Origin: Chionis minor
Taxonomy: Eukaryota > Chordata > Aves > Charadriiformes > Chionididae
DNA: 64,000 nt
Reading direction: 5' to 3'
Assembly (NCBI GenBank): GCA_013398295.1
Contig: VZSF01005694.1
Location: 161,237-225,236 of the forward strand
Both the position numbers and the translations under genes were made by a program. The notes below the pieces were generated by a model. That model saw only the letters and a list, made by a program, of their open reading frames with translations, was not told where the DNA came from and ran no database searches. This document shows positions 25,904 through 35,561 of the stretch, piece by piece (position 1 is the first letter of the stretch; every line of letters begins with the position of its first letter).

Positions 25904-26262
25904 GGGGAGACGTTATTGCTCTCTACAACTTCCTGAAAGGAGGTTGTAGAAAGGTGGGGGTCGATCTCTTCTCCCAAGTAACAAGCAATAGGGCAAGAGC
26001 AAATGGCCTTAATTTGCACCAGAGTTTAGATTGGATATAAGGTAAAATTTCTTTACAGAAAGGGTTATAAAACATTGTAAGAGGTTCCCCAGGGAAGTGG
26101 TTGAATCATCATCCCTGGAGGTATTTGAAAGATGTGTAGCTATGGCACTTAGGGACATGGTTTACTGATGGACTTGGCTAGGTGCTAGGTTAACAGTTGG
26201 ACTTAATGGTCTTAAAGGTCCCTTCCAACATAGATGATTTTATGATTCCAATGATTTTAAGA

Positions 26263-27787
26263 TTACCGAGGTCAAATCTTACAAGTAAAGACTAAGGTGG
26301 AGAATGCATTGAGTATTTCACCCTTCTTCATTGTCTTTGTCACTGTCTGCCACTCCGTTCAGTGGCAGACCCACATTTTCCCTCATCTTCTTTTTGCTGC
26401 TAATATACCTGCACAAGTGCTTCTTCTTACCCTTCACATCCATCACCAGATTAATTTCCAAACAGATTTGGCTTTCCTCATAACAGGATGGAGCCACTTT
26501 TAGCTCTTTTGTGGATTACAGTGCCTGCCTTGTCCACATACCCCAGTACACTCTGCTTTCCAGCCTGGGCTACCTCTTGATTGGGAGTAGCCATCTCCTT
26601 TCTTCATCATTCCTAGTTATAAAAATTGCATGAACCTTATGTTGGCCAAACTAATTTTGAGACCCGCATGCCTTGGATTTAAGAACCATAATACTCATTC
26701 ATTCAACCTTGAAGTGTCAGAGTGAAGGAGTGCATTTATTTTCTGATTTTTTTTTTATTGTCTGACCAGTTTGGTCTTGAAAACATTGAATATTGTTGTC
26801 TGATTAAAATTTTGAAGACCACTGCATTATGGCATTTTTTTCTGTTCAAAAAAGTACCATTCAGAATCTACTTAGCAAGATGGAAATTTTAAAATGTTAG
26901 ACTTTCAAAAATAAATATTCAAAAATGTACATATTTCTTTAAACATTAAACAGTAAACTTTAAACATTTAACATTAAACATTAAACATTAAAATTGGAGC
27001 CTGCCTCAGTCCTTTTTCTGATCTGTGAAGTAATGAGCCATCCAGTAAAGAGGATGATCTTCCGATTACACTGGAACTTTTTTTCTTCACAATTTTAAAG
27101 AATATTTCAGAATATTTCTGGGAGTGCTTTTCATAAAGACTTTGGGTTGTCATGAAGTCCAAAATCCTCCCTGTCTCCCTGCTCTCCAGCCTGGATTTCT
27201 GGACTGGGTTCTCAATCAGATATTGAGTTTTGCAGCAGTCTGCTAGCAATGACTTGTCTTTCTTCCTGAAATATTTTTTATTCCATGGACAACTTGCAGT
27301 TTATTCTCTACCCTGTAATGAATTTCAGTTTGTTCTTCGGCATACACAATGAATTAATCCTTAATGTTTTTATTCTGTTCAGGTGTTCTATCTTAAGTGT
27401 TAAAATTAGATTTAGTGAAGGTGAATAATATAGCCATTGAAGCCCAGTAGTTTAACGTGATACAAACCTTTTATAATCTTATTACCACACCAAATCATAA
27501 CATATTTTCAGATGCTTTCACCTTCATGTGTGTTCCTTGTAGGGTTTACTGTTATACCAAACAACTGTAGTCCATCATTTACATACTTGATGTTTAGTCT
27601 GTATTTCCAAAGTGGCATGCAGAAATACAAACAAACATATATTTTCTCACAGAGTTTTTGAAGATACATAGTTTTTGTGAAATTATATCTTCATTTCAAC
27701 AACTACATCATTCAGCTCTGTGTTGCTTCCTTTTAAGCCATGGGGAATAATCCTATTTTATACAGAAGAATCAACAATACAACCAAT
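26263..27787. other. AT-rich unique sequence, no gene seen
   Basis: No exon or repeat family is recognised apart from the heptamer-like repeat at 26938-26993. Short frames such as plus 26297-26503 and minus 26974-27249 have no recognisable features. Confidence 0.55.
26938..26993 (+). repeat. Imperfect (ATTAAAC)n repeat
   Basis: About seven imperfect copies of a 7-bp unit, with variants such as AGTAAAC and ATTTAAC; the last three units are perfect. A minisatellite-like simple repeat. Confidence 0.85.
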
Positions 27788-27916
27788 AGAATCATAGAAT
27801 CATATAATAGTTTGGGCCAAAAGGGACCTTTAAAGATCATCTAGTCCAACCCCCTGTCATGGGCAGGGATATCTTCACTAAATCAGGTTGCTCAAAGCCC
27901 CGTCCAACCTGACGTT
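27788..27916 (-). mobile_element. CR1 3'-end fragment F, minus strand
   Basis: The plus strand starts AGAATCATAGAATCATA, the complement of the CR1 3' tail, and continues with AAGGGACCTTTAAAGATC and the AGTCCAACCCCCTG block of the CR1 3' untranslated region. It is truncated within about 130 bp, as most CR1 insertions are. Confidence 0.9.
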
Positions 27917-29233
27917 TAACACTGAATATACTGTTTATATGTCAGTAATAACAGCATGTATTAAGTGTTGTGTGAGCTTGTCAATATTGAGCAATTCTTT
28001 TTTGATTTAAAATGCAAGGTATTTTGTAAATATTTCTAAGGTGGGGGGAAGGAAACTCTCAATATTAAATATACTCAAACAGTTTACTACTCAAAGTTGC
28101 TGTGTAAGGAAATTTCTTTTGTGTGTACAGACAATAGACTTTCTCTTGCAACTACCATAATTTTCCCCAGTTTCTGATTATTTGCAAAACAATAAATATT
28201 TGGGCAGAAGTTAATTGTTTCTGTTCAAACATTTGACACATTTCTCATTATAGAGCATGTGAGCTTTTCACATCGCTACAGTTTCAATTAAGACTGATGA
28301 AATCATTAGATGTGTTGTAAACATTCAGTTTATCCATATACAGTTTGGCAACATCTTGAAGGTCTTCTGTCAGGTTCATTCACTGTTTAATTATTTGTTA
28401 TTGATACTGAATAACAGTATGATCATTGTCATCTGTCATTACACTCTATTGAAGGCACAGATTTTTCATTTTATGGCTGGTGGTTCCAAGAAGGTTTCAG
28501 TTAAATGAACAGGAAAGATGATAAAAACTCATGAGAGTATGCAGTTTCTTTGTGAAATAAAACCACTATTTTCATATGATTCATAAAGAACTGTGAAAAA
28601 TACTGTAACTGATGAGCAAATACTGTAGTTTCCTATAGTCAAATTTAACTTGCTTTTCCTGATGATTATGGTTCCTAACCAAACAAACCAATTTATGTTT
28701 TGAGAATTAAAATTGTCACTTGTTGCTACTGAAATATTTCCAAATGAAAGCTCACAAGGCACAAGATAGTTGTCTTGGCTAAAGAGAATGTAGAACTGAC
28801 GTATGCAAAAGCACCTTCAGTAGTTTGAATTCCGTGATTCAAGTGCAGTTTTGTTACATTTTGTATTTTAACAACTTGCCTGAGAAAGTAGGCAATGTGT
28901 GATATCTTATTTGATTAGCTCATTAGGACTGAAGCCATGGAAAAATAATACTGCATGATGGTAATTGTGCTGGAAATTTATAACCCATCTATATCCTCAC
29001 CTTCTGTGAGGATATGTAATCCTTCACCTATCTGTGAAGTATTCCCTGTGACTTCTCAAGGGGTAAAGCCTAGTCCTCTTTACTACCTTTAATTGCAAGT
29101 GGAATATAACTTTTTGGATATCTGCAGTGAGGACAACAGCAAAACTTGTAGTTGATAATTTTTAACTAGATTTTTTAATGGAAGGATAACCTTTGTTTTA
29201 ATATATTTTTATATTTTTATTATAGGAATAAGT
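27917..29233. other. AT-rich unique sequence, no gene seen
   Basis: No recognisable gene or repeat. One 77-codon minus-strand frame (28529-28762) has no identifiable features. Confidence 0.55.
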
Positions 29234-29258
29234 AAAATAATAATAATAAAAAAAAAAA
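29234..29258 (+). repeat. A-rich (AAT)n simple repeat
   Basis: AATAATAATAATAAAA-type tract immediately before the truncated 5' end of CR1 copy C. It may mark the original insertion site. Confidence 0.75.
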
Positions 29259-29302
29259 TCATGGAGCAGATCCTTCTGGAAACTCTGCTAAGCCACAGGA
29301 TA

Positions 29303-29303
29303 N
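29303..29303. other. Single undetermined base (gap marker)
   Basis: An N inside CR1 copy C. The flanks are not contiguous in related copies, so a stretch of the element has been lost here, either biologically or in assembly. Confidence 0.85.
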
Positions 29304-29322
29304 CAACATCTTTGCTGGCAAC

Positions 29323-30159
29323 ATGGATGTTGGGACTGACTGCACCCTCAGGAAGTTTGCCGAAGACACGAAGCTGTGTGGAGTGGTTGACATGTTGGAA
29401 GGAAAGGATGCCATCCAGAGGGAACTGGACGGGCTTCAGAGGTGGGCCTGTGCCATCCTCATGAAGTTCAACAAGGCAAAGATCAACAGGGCCAAGTGCA
29501 AGGTCCTGCATGTGGGCAGGGGGCAATCCCAAGCACAGATACAGGCTGGGTGGAGAATGGATCAAGAGCAGCCCTGAGGAGAAGGGCTTAGGGCTGTTGG
29601 TAGATGAGAAGCTCAACATGAGCTGGCAATGTGCGCTTGCAGCCCAGAAGGTGAACCATATCCTGGGCTGCATCAAAAAAACATGGCCAGCAGGTTGAGG
29701 GAGGTGATTCTGCCCCTCTACTCTGCTCTCATAAGACCCCACCTGGAATACTGCGTCCAGCTCTGGAGCCCCCAGCCTGAGAAGGACACAGACCTGTTGG
29801 AGTGGATCCAGAAGAGGGCCACAAAGATGATCAGAGAGTTAGAGCACGTCTCCTATAAAGACAGTCTGAGAGAGTTGGGGGTGTTCAGCTTGGAGAAGAG
29901 AAGGCTCCAAGGAGACATTATAGCAGCTTTCCAGTATCTGAAAGAGGCTTACAAGAAATCTGGAGAGGGACTTTTTACAAGGGCATCTAGTGATAGGATG
30001 ACGGGTAATGGCTGCAAACTAGAAAAGGGTAAGTTTAGATTAGATCTCAGGAAGAATATTTTCACTCTGAGGATGGTGAGGCACTGGAACAAGTTGTCCA
30101 GGAATCTGTGGATGCCTCATACCTGGAAGTGTTCAACGCCAGGTTGGATAAGGCTTTGA
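29323..30159 (+). pseudogene. CR1 copy C ORF2 remnant (C-terminal RT)
   Basis: Three overlapping frames together spell the C-terminal part of CR1 RT. The first (29323-29577) carries KFAEDTKLCGVVDM, the position of the usual FADD catalytic motif with the first Asp changed to Glu, then [20 protein letters not shown]. An extra G near 29521 shifts to the second frame (29510-29698), which reads [18 protein letters not shown]. Loss of one base in an A run near 29680 then moves to the third frame (29629-30159), carrying PLYSALIRPHLEYCVQLW and the C-terminal block. There is no intact coding unit. Confidence 0.88.
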
Positions 30160-30269
30160 GCAATCTGGTCTAGTAGGAGGTGACCTTGCCTATGGCAGGG
30201 GGAGTTTGAACCAGATGATCTTTAAGGCCCTTTCAACCTAAACCATTCTATAATTCTATGAGTCTATGA

Positions 30270-31740
30270 AAACATATAAATACATCACATGAGGGCGTAA
30301 GCATGAAGCATAAGTAGGAAAAGCTTCTTCGTAGTGGCTGATATATATGTCTTTCCTCTCATGTGTACACCTTTCCTCACACATAGATGGTTGATTTAAT
30401 TATACATGCCATCTATACCATATACTGTACTGTAGAACTTACCCTCCTGTTAACTGAAAGCAGACAGAGGCACAAAACCCAGTAATTTTCAATCCATGCC
30501 AGTAGCCACCTTTGTACCTCTGATTCTCTTCCCTACAAACAAAAAAGATGAGGTATAGATCTCCTTTCTGTAGTAGCTTCCTTGTTCCATTTCCATCTTT
30601 CCCTCTAAATTGAAAAATACCTTTTGATGAAAGGACCTTTCTTTACCAAAGTGCTTGTTCTTTTTCAGGGAAGAAACATGTACAAAGCCATTCAGTTTGA
30701 ATGTTAATAGCAAACAATTAAACTGCCTTTCAGGTCAATTTCTGTACTTTTTGGCTTTCCACACAAATGTGTTTGCAGTTCTTTTCAGCTGAAGCTTCTA
30801 ATGTCTAGACCCTTGAGCAACTTTACATCACAACTAAAACTGTGAGACAGCAATGGAAATTGCCTTGATAACGCTTATTTACTTGGTCACAAAGGTGTTG
30901 TGAGGTTTCAATAATTAATGCTTACAAAACACTTCAAAATCTTTAGTTTAAATGATGAGGTGGCAGCTCTTAAATTCTGGGATGTGTCTTGAAATCTTAG
31001 AGAATATTACCTAATGCATGGAGAATTGCCTCTATATTCAGGCACAAACTTGAATATAGGAAGTTACATCTGTTCTATTCTATTATTTGAGACTGCTTCA
31101 GATAATGAGGTGTTTTTACCTAGGTATAGAAATCCTATTAAATGCAAAATAGTAACAACAGGTCTGGCTGGATGCAGGTGGTGAGAGAATTTTTTACGTG
31201 AAGGACTATGAAGCATGTACTCAGCAGTAGTGAGACTTAAATGGGCTACTTTTGTTCCCTCAGAATGACTCATAACCTCATCTGAAACACATTTGCTGCG
31301 GTGATCTGGGGTTGCTTATTACTGGGAGAGATCAGTGTGAAAAGATTAAATCACTGTGTGCCACAGTAGTCCTTTCATACAAGTTAAAACTGCTGTGACT
31401 CACGATAGGAAGCAGGGTATATTAGTCTGGGCAGAACTATGTTAATGTATTGCTTCTGTTGTACTAGGAGTGCTAGGAAGATTTTTGGTAATAAGGCGAG
31501 TTGCATTTCCTTCTTTCTCCTTTCCCCTCACTGAAATTCTTCTAGCTCTTTAGGCACTCTTCCTAGCTGTTTCCAGGGATCTGCCATTTCTCTTGGCTGT
31601 GTGTGAGTAGCAGCTGACAGCACTCAGGCTTTTTGGTTCTGGGTTTGATGATGTCCTTCTTCCCATACTCTACTGTGATCTTGCTGATACAGTTTTCAAG
31701 AGCTAGGCTGGTTATCTTCACAGTATGCATTGTAGGCACT
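30270..31740. other. AT-rich unique sequence, no gene seen
   Basis: No recognisable element. A minus-strand frame at 31563-31754 (63 codons) overlaps the hairpin cluster; I could not assign it to any protein. Confidence 0.5.
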
Positions 31741-31871
31741 GATGTAGACATCAACGTAGAGAGGATTCACCTCACCTAGCTTCAGATGTGTGCATCTGAA
31801 ATTGTTAACTCCCCTTACAGTCAGTGCGGAGAAAGGCATGGTTACAATTCTGATAATGAATGCATTATCAG
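31741..31871. repeat. Cluster of short perfect inverted repeats
   Basis: Three hairpin-forming palindromes lie within 131 bp: GATGT-AG-ACATC (31741-31752), TTCAGATG-TGTG-CATCTGAA (31781-31800) and CTGATAATG-AATG-CATTATCAG (31850-31871). The last two have perfect 8- and 9-bp stems with 4-nt loops. I know of no element that matches; they could be chance, a decayed DNA transposon end, or protein-binding palindromes. Confidence 0.6.
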
Positions 31872-31935
31872 GCCTTCACTTAATGATGAGGTAAACCACA
31901 TTTTAGAAGTATTCCTAGAAGGAATTTAGAGGAAA

Positions 31936-32008
31936 TCTAGGGGTTGGACTAGATGACCTTTAAAGGTCCCTTCCAATCCAAACTATTCTACGATTCTATG
32001 ATCCTATC
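31936..32008 (+). mobile_element. CR1 3'-end fragment G, plus strand
   Basis: Sequence GGGTTGGACTAGATGACC leads to AAAGGTCCCTTCCAATCC and ends with ATTCTACGATTCTATGATCC, the diagnostic CR1 3' terminus. Only the last 70-80 bp of the element are present. Confidence 0.92.
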
Positions 32009-33344
32009 CACTTTTAGTTATATGCTTCACACCCTAAAAAATAAAAAGTATTGTGTGGCTCTCTGATGTGTTGCCAGTCACCCAAGGAGACCAGCCACGT
32101 ATTACATGTATCTGTCTCAGTATTCTCATTTGTACATTGTAATGAAAATTGTGACTCTGAAACTGAAAGCATGGATAAAGGAAACACTGGCTGATGACAG
32201 GGAGTGGGAACATTTAGTGTATTCATGTTTATGCTGAAAGACCAGTATTCTCATGGTGAAACTGGGCACTTTTTCCCAATGTTATCCCCTCATATCCAAG
32301 ACTCCATTACTTCAAGAGAAAAAAAGAAGTAATTGTGATTTTAGGAATTTGCTAAATCCTAAATGTGTAACAGCATTTAGCTGTTACTGTCTCTTTTGGC
32401 AGTATTTGACTCTGGAATTTTCCATAACTCAATGCACTGCAGGGCTTGCTGGTACACTCATAGTTTGTTTCAACTCATTTGCCTCTACCTGGGGTAAGCT
32501 ACAGCCATCTAATACAGTTGAAGCTTTTAGACATCTCAAAGAGATTTTGTAGATCTGTATTTTTGATACTTAGATTCTACCCTTAGGATGGATTTCTCAT
32601 CACTGTGAGACCATTTCCTAAATGACAGCCAAGTCTATTTTACACTTCCTTTTGATCCTCACACTGTAGTTTCTTGTCCTAAGTAATGACAACCTCTATT
32701 ATATGTAATTTTGGATGATACATATCTTAATAAAGTTAAAATGGTTTGCATCTCCAGGTTAGGTATGGTATATTAGCATTTGCAATGTCTTCCGATGGAT
32801 GTTGTCCACATTCTTCTGGCAGATTAAGTTGATTTTTTCTATACGCTGCTCGTATGACCTGTAGTCTTTTCACAGGAACCTTTGAAGTCTCATATTGATT
32901 TTAAGGCGCTTAATAAATTACAAAGTCAAACACCTGAAATGTCTCTTAACATTTCTTCCTGACCTTCCATTGTCTTCTATTTCCAGTCATTTAGGCAGAG
33001 CTGTAGCTGATGATTATATGTCACAATAGAAGTCTTTTTGAAAAGTTCTCTTTTTTACCTTATCTCGGTGGCAGAAACAGCAGCTTTAAAGGGATTTATG
33101 TTTCATTGCAATTCAATCATGTTTTGAGTGACAATGGCAGACAAAACTCAGGCATATAATTTCCTATTTGGTGCCTTCTTTTTTGTTTCTTATTGTAACT
33201 CTGTGTATGCTGTTTCTCGAAGCTACTCTGGATATTTCATTAGCCTGCAGTGTAGACCTTAGAAACAGAAGTCATCCCACCTAAGAGTAGGTGTGCAGGC
33301 ATAATTTTATGTTTATACTAATTCAATATGAAATCATTTCACAC

Positions 33345-33356
33345 TAATTATAATTA
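33345..33356 (+). promoter_or_regulatory. Two abutting TAATTA homeodomain-type sites (candidate)
   Basis: TAATTATAATTA: two copies of the core bound by many homeodomain proteins, directly adjacent. Such short motifs are common by chance in AT-rich DNA, so function is unproven. Confidence 0.25.
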
Positions 33357-33840
33357 ATGCCTGGTGTTTGTAGATGTAATTTCTTGATGAGATTTTAAAG
33401 CCAGAGCTTTTGAAATGGAATAAAGACAGCTGCTGTAATATTGTACTTGGTTAATCAATTAGTACGCTTATAGTAAGTCATTCTATTTAAAATTACTACA
33501 ATTTTCCTTCTTATTCCATTGTGTGAAAAATTCATGACAGTTAATAAAAAGTCAAAGATCTGTCTAAGAGGATAGGAACATAGATCAGGAGGCACAAACA
33601 ACCCAGAGAGTAGTCTAAACACTATACTTTGCAGGGACACTCAGTACCTTTTCCTATCTCTGCGAAGCTTGAGTCTTTGCAGTGTAGGAATGTTGAGCAC
33701 GCATGCATGACCACATGTATGTCTGACCTATAGCTTAAAAAGTGACCGGGATACTCAAGGGAGTGCAAAGGAGTTAGAAACTGTTTTGTATCTCTTCAGA
33801 ATAAGGAGATACAAAATTTCAGCTGGTCACCCTAGCATAA

Positions 33841-33890
33841 GTATTGCTTTAAAAAACCAAGGGATGTATTGCTTTAAAAAAACAAGGGAT
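33841..33890 (+). repeat. 25-bp tandem duplication
   Basis: Two adjacent 25-bp units, each starting GTATTGCTTTAAAAAA and ending CAAGGGAT, with a single mismatch. A young local duplication. Confidence 0.93.
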
Positions 33891-35504
33891 ATGGTAATTT
33901 AAAAGAAAACACAATGTCTGTGTGCAACCAGAACTCATGGTTTTATGGCAGCCCACCATCTATTACATCCCCGAGGCTGTCAGTGGATGGTGCACACAAC
34001 ACTGGGAAGCCTGAGACACATCTGAGTTTGCACAGGCACAGAAATCTAACTGTCTGATAAAATTAAACTTAAGCTTTTAAAGTGTTTTTAGAACTAAACG
34101 TATACCAACCATTCTTGGAATTGTGAGATTGTGTGCAGATGCAGTCATTCTATGCATAGTCCTCTTCTGTTTCTTAAAGAGAATTCTCTTACTATAATAC
34201 CAGATGGATTTCTTATACTACAGATTATGTTTTTCTTTCTCATTTTTTCAATTATGATAGAAAATATTGCAGTAAGAAAATTTATCTTCCACAAGTGTTT
34301 TCTTCTAGGTATTTCTTAGTCTGAAATGTATCATTTATGAATCAGAGAAAATTACTACTTTTTGTCACCTCAAGTGTTCCATTCAGCTATGCATATTTTT
34401 CAGTGGTTGTGATCACTCTAATATAGAATATCTCTGTTAATGAACTCTTTCTTTTATAATACCTCTGTGTAGTCAGATAATGTCACCGCATGGAAAGCTA
34501 AGAACAGGAAAGAATAAAAGTAAAATTTCCCTAAACACTTGGAAACCTTTTCATTTTCAGAATGAAAGTAGGTAAAAGAGATTTACCTGTTATAGGGCAA
34601 TGGTGTTTAGTTCTTAAGGCACCTTTGAAAATGTTACTTCTAGTGACCAGCGTAGAAGATATTCAGGAAGTCTATGTGGAAAACTGAAACCGTCTCTCCC
34701 TCTTTTAGGTAGTTTAAACTTAAATGAGAACATTTTGCTGTCAGTGTATAATATTTAAGTCTGACATTATCTCTTGGTTTCCTCATTATTTATCACATAT
34801 TTTTACTGGGTCAAATTGTCTTCCACTTCTACCCAGAAGTGAAAGACTAATTTACACATTTTCTGTGCCATTTCTATATCTTTATATCTTACATTAAAAT
34901 TCAGGTGGCCTTTTTTACTAATATTTTGTGGTCCATATTTTGCCCTTCTAGAGTTCTGCTTCTTTTAGATTAAGTTGTTTATGATTGCTTACCCTTCGCC
35001 ATTTCTAACTAGTCATTACTTTTTGCTGTTTGCCTTTCAGCTTGTTGAAGCAGAATCTAATCCCTGCTGTGCAGGTCAACAGCTTTCCTGAGAGACAGAA
35101 GCTGCTGATTATCTTTCCCACATTAATCTCAATCATATACTGATTACGCTCTTAAATCTCTGATTGCTCTGGTCCATCCTGCTTTTCTCCCTGAAAACTC
35201 AATCCTCAGGCATCACCTGCTAGTTAAAAGCATTAGTGGCAACAGAAGATTTCTAGATCTTATGTTCATTATTCTTTCTAGAAACTGTGTCAGAACCTTT
35301 ATATGAATAACATGTGAGCAAACTTCCTATTACTCAGGGTTAAATGATGCCGGAAAAGCAATGTCTGATTTCCTTTTAAAACTACTGATAGCAATCTTCA
35401 CACATTTGCTAATAAAATCTCTACCTTATGTCTCAGAGAAGTGCAGTGGCCAATCAACACATATTATTCAGGCTAGTTAATTAGAAGACTGATTTCTTCT
35501 TATT

Positions 35505-35530
35505 AAAAAAAAAAANCCTTTCTTTTTTTT
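35505..35530 (+). repeat. Poly-A / N / poly-T tract
   Basis: Eleven or more A residues run into an N at 35516, followed by CCTTTC and eight T residues. The N probably reflects trouble sequencing or assembling the homopolymer. Confidence 0.85.
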
Positions 35531-35531
35531 G

Positions 35532-35561
35532 CCTTTGTTTCTTCATTATGCAAATGCAAAT
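35532..35561 (+). promoter_or_regulatory. SOX-like site beside two overlapping octamers (candidate)
   Basis: CTTTGTT (35533-35539), a SOX-family core, lies 8 bp before ATGCAAATGCAAAT (35548-35561), which contains two overlapping octamers ATGCAAAT bound by POU/OCT factors. SOX-POU pairs are typical of neural and stem-cell enhancers. Spacing differs from the tightest composite site, so the pairing is inferred. Confidence 0.4.

Larger units (their letters stand above)
24388..26262 (+). mobile_element. CR1 LINE copy B, plus strand, internally deleted
   Basis: A 5'-truncated CR1. It starts in the middle of ORF2, with a frame reading ENLGRQS-like residues (the CR1 block DRTPWEAVLKGKGVQ), passes through the N-terminal part of the RT and then loses most of the RT. 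After WLDGW at about 25780 it jumps to the later LHLG block, and after about 25870 jumps again to the [10 protein letters not shown] block near the C-terminus. It ends in a 3' tail, TAGATGATTTTATGATTCC. It carries an exact 242-bp duplication around an N at 24799, most likely an assembly error. It shares long near-identical blocks, and the same +1 frameshift, with copy D on the opposite strand. Confidence 0.88.
29259..30269 (+). mobile_element. CR1 LINE copy C, plus strand, broken by an N
   Basis: A 5'-truncated CR1. It begins with ATCATGGAGCAGATCC, encoding the IMEQILLETLL block of RT, and is cut by N at 29303. The next base resumes about 400 bp further along the element when compared with copy E, so motif A and motif B are missing. 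The remainder covers the FAED motif, the C-terminal RT blocks LYSALIRPHLEYCVQLW and SLEKRRLQGD, and a complete 3' end finishing ATTCTATAATTCTATGAGTC. It shares with copy E a one-base deletion in a run of A residues and an insertion of about five codons after LMKFN. Confidence 0.9.
32010..35500. other. AT-rich unique sequence, no gene seen
   Basis: No gene recognised. Two features inside are listed separately: the twin TAATTA sites at 33345-33356 and the 25-bp tandem duplication at 33841-33890. The stretch 33290-33460 has a conserved-element look but was not tested. Confidence 0.55.

Noticed and set aside
29209..29742. 177-codon minus-strand open frame
   Set aside because: It is the antisense of CR1 copy C and crosses an N.
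31563..31754. Possible processed pseudogene on the minus strand
   Set aside because: The translation looked faintly protein-like, but I could not match it to any family and neighbouring frames do not continue it.
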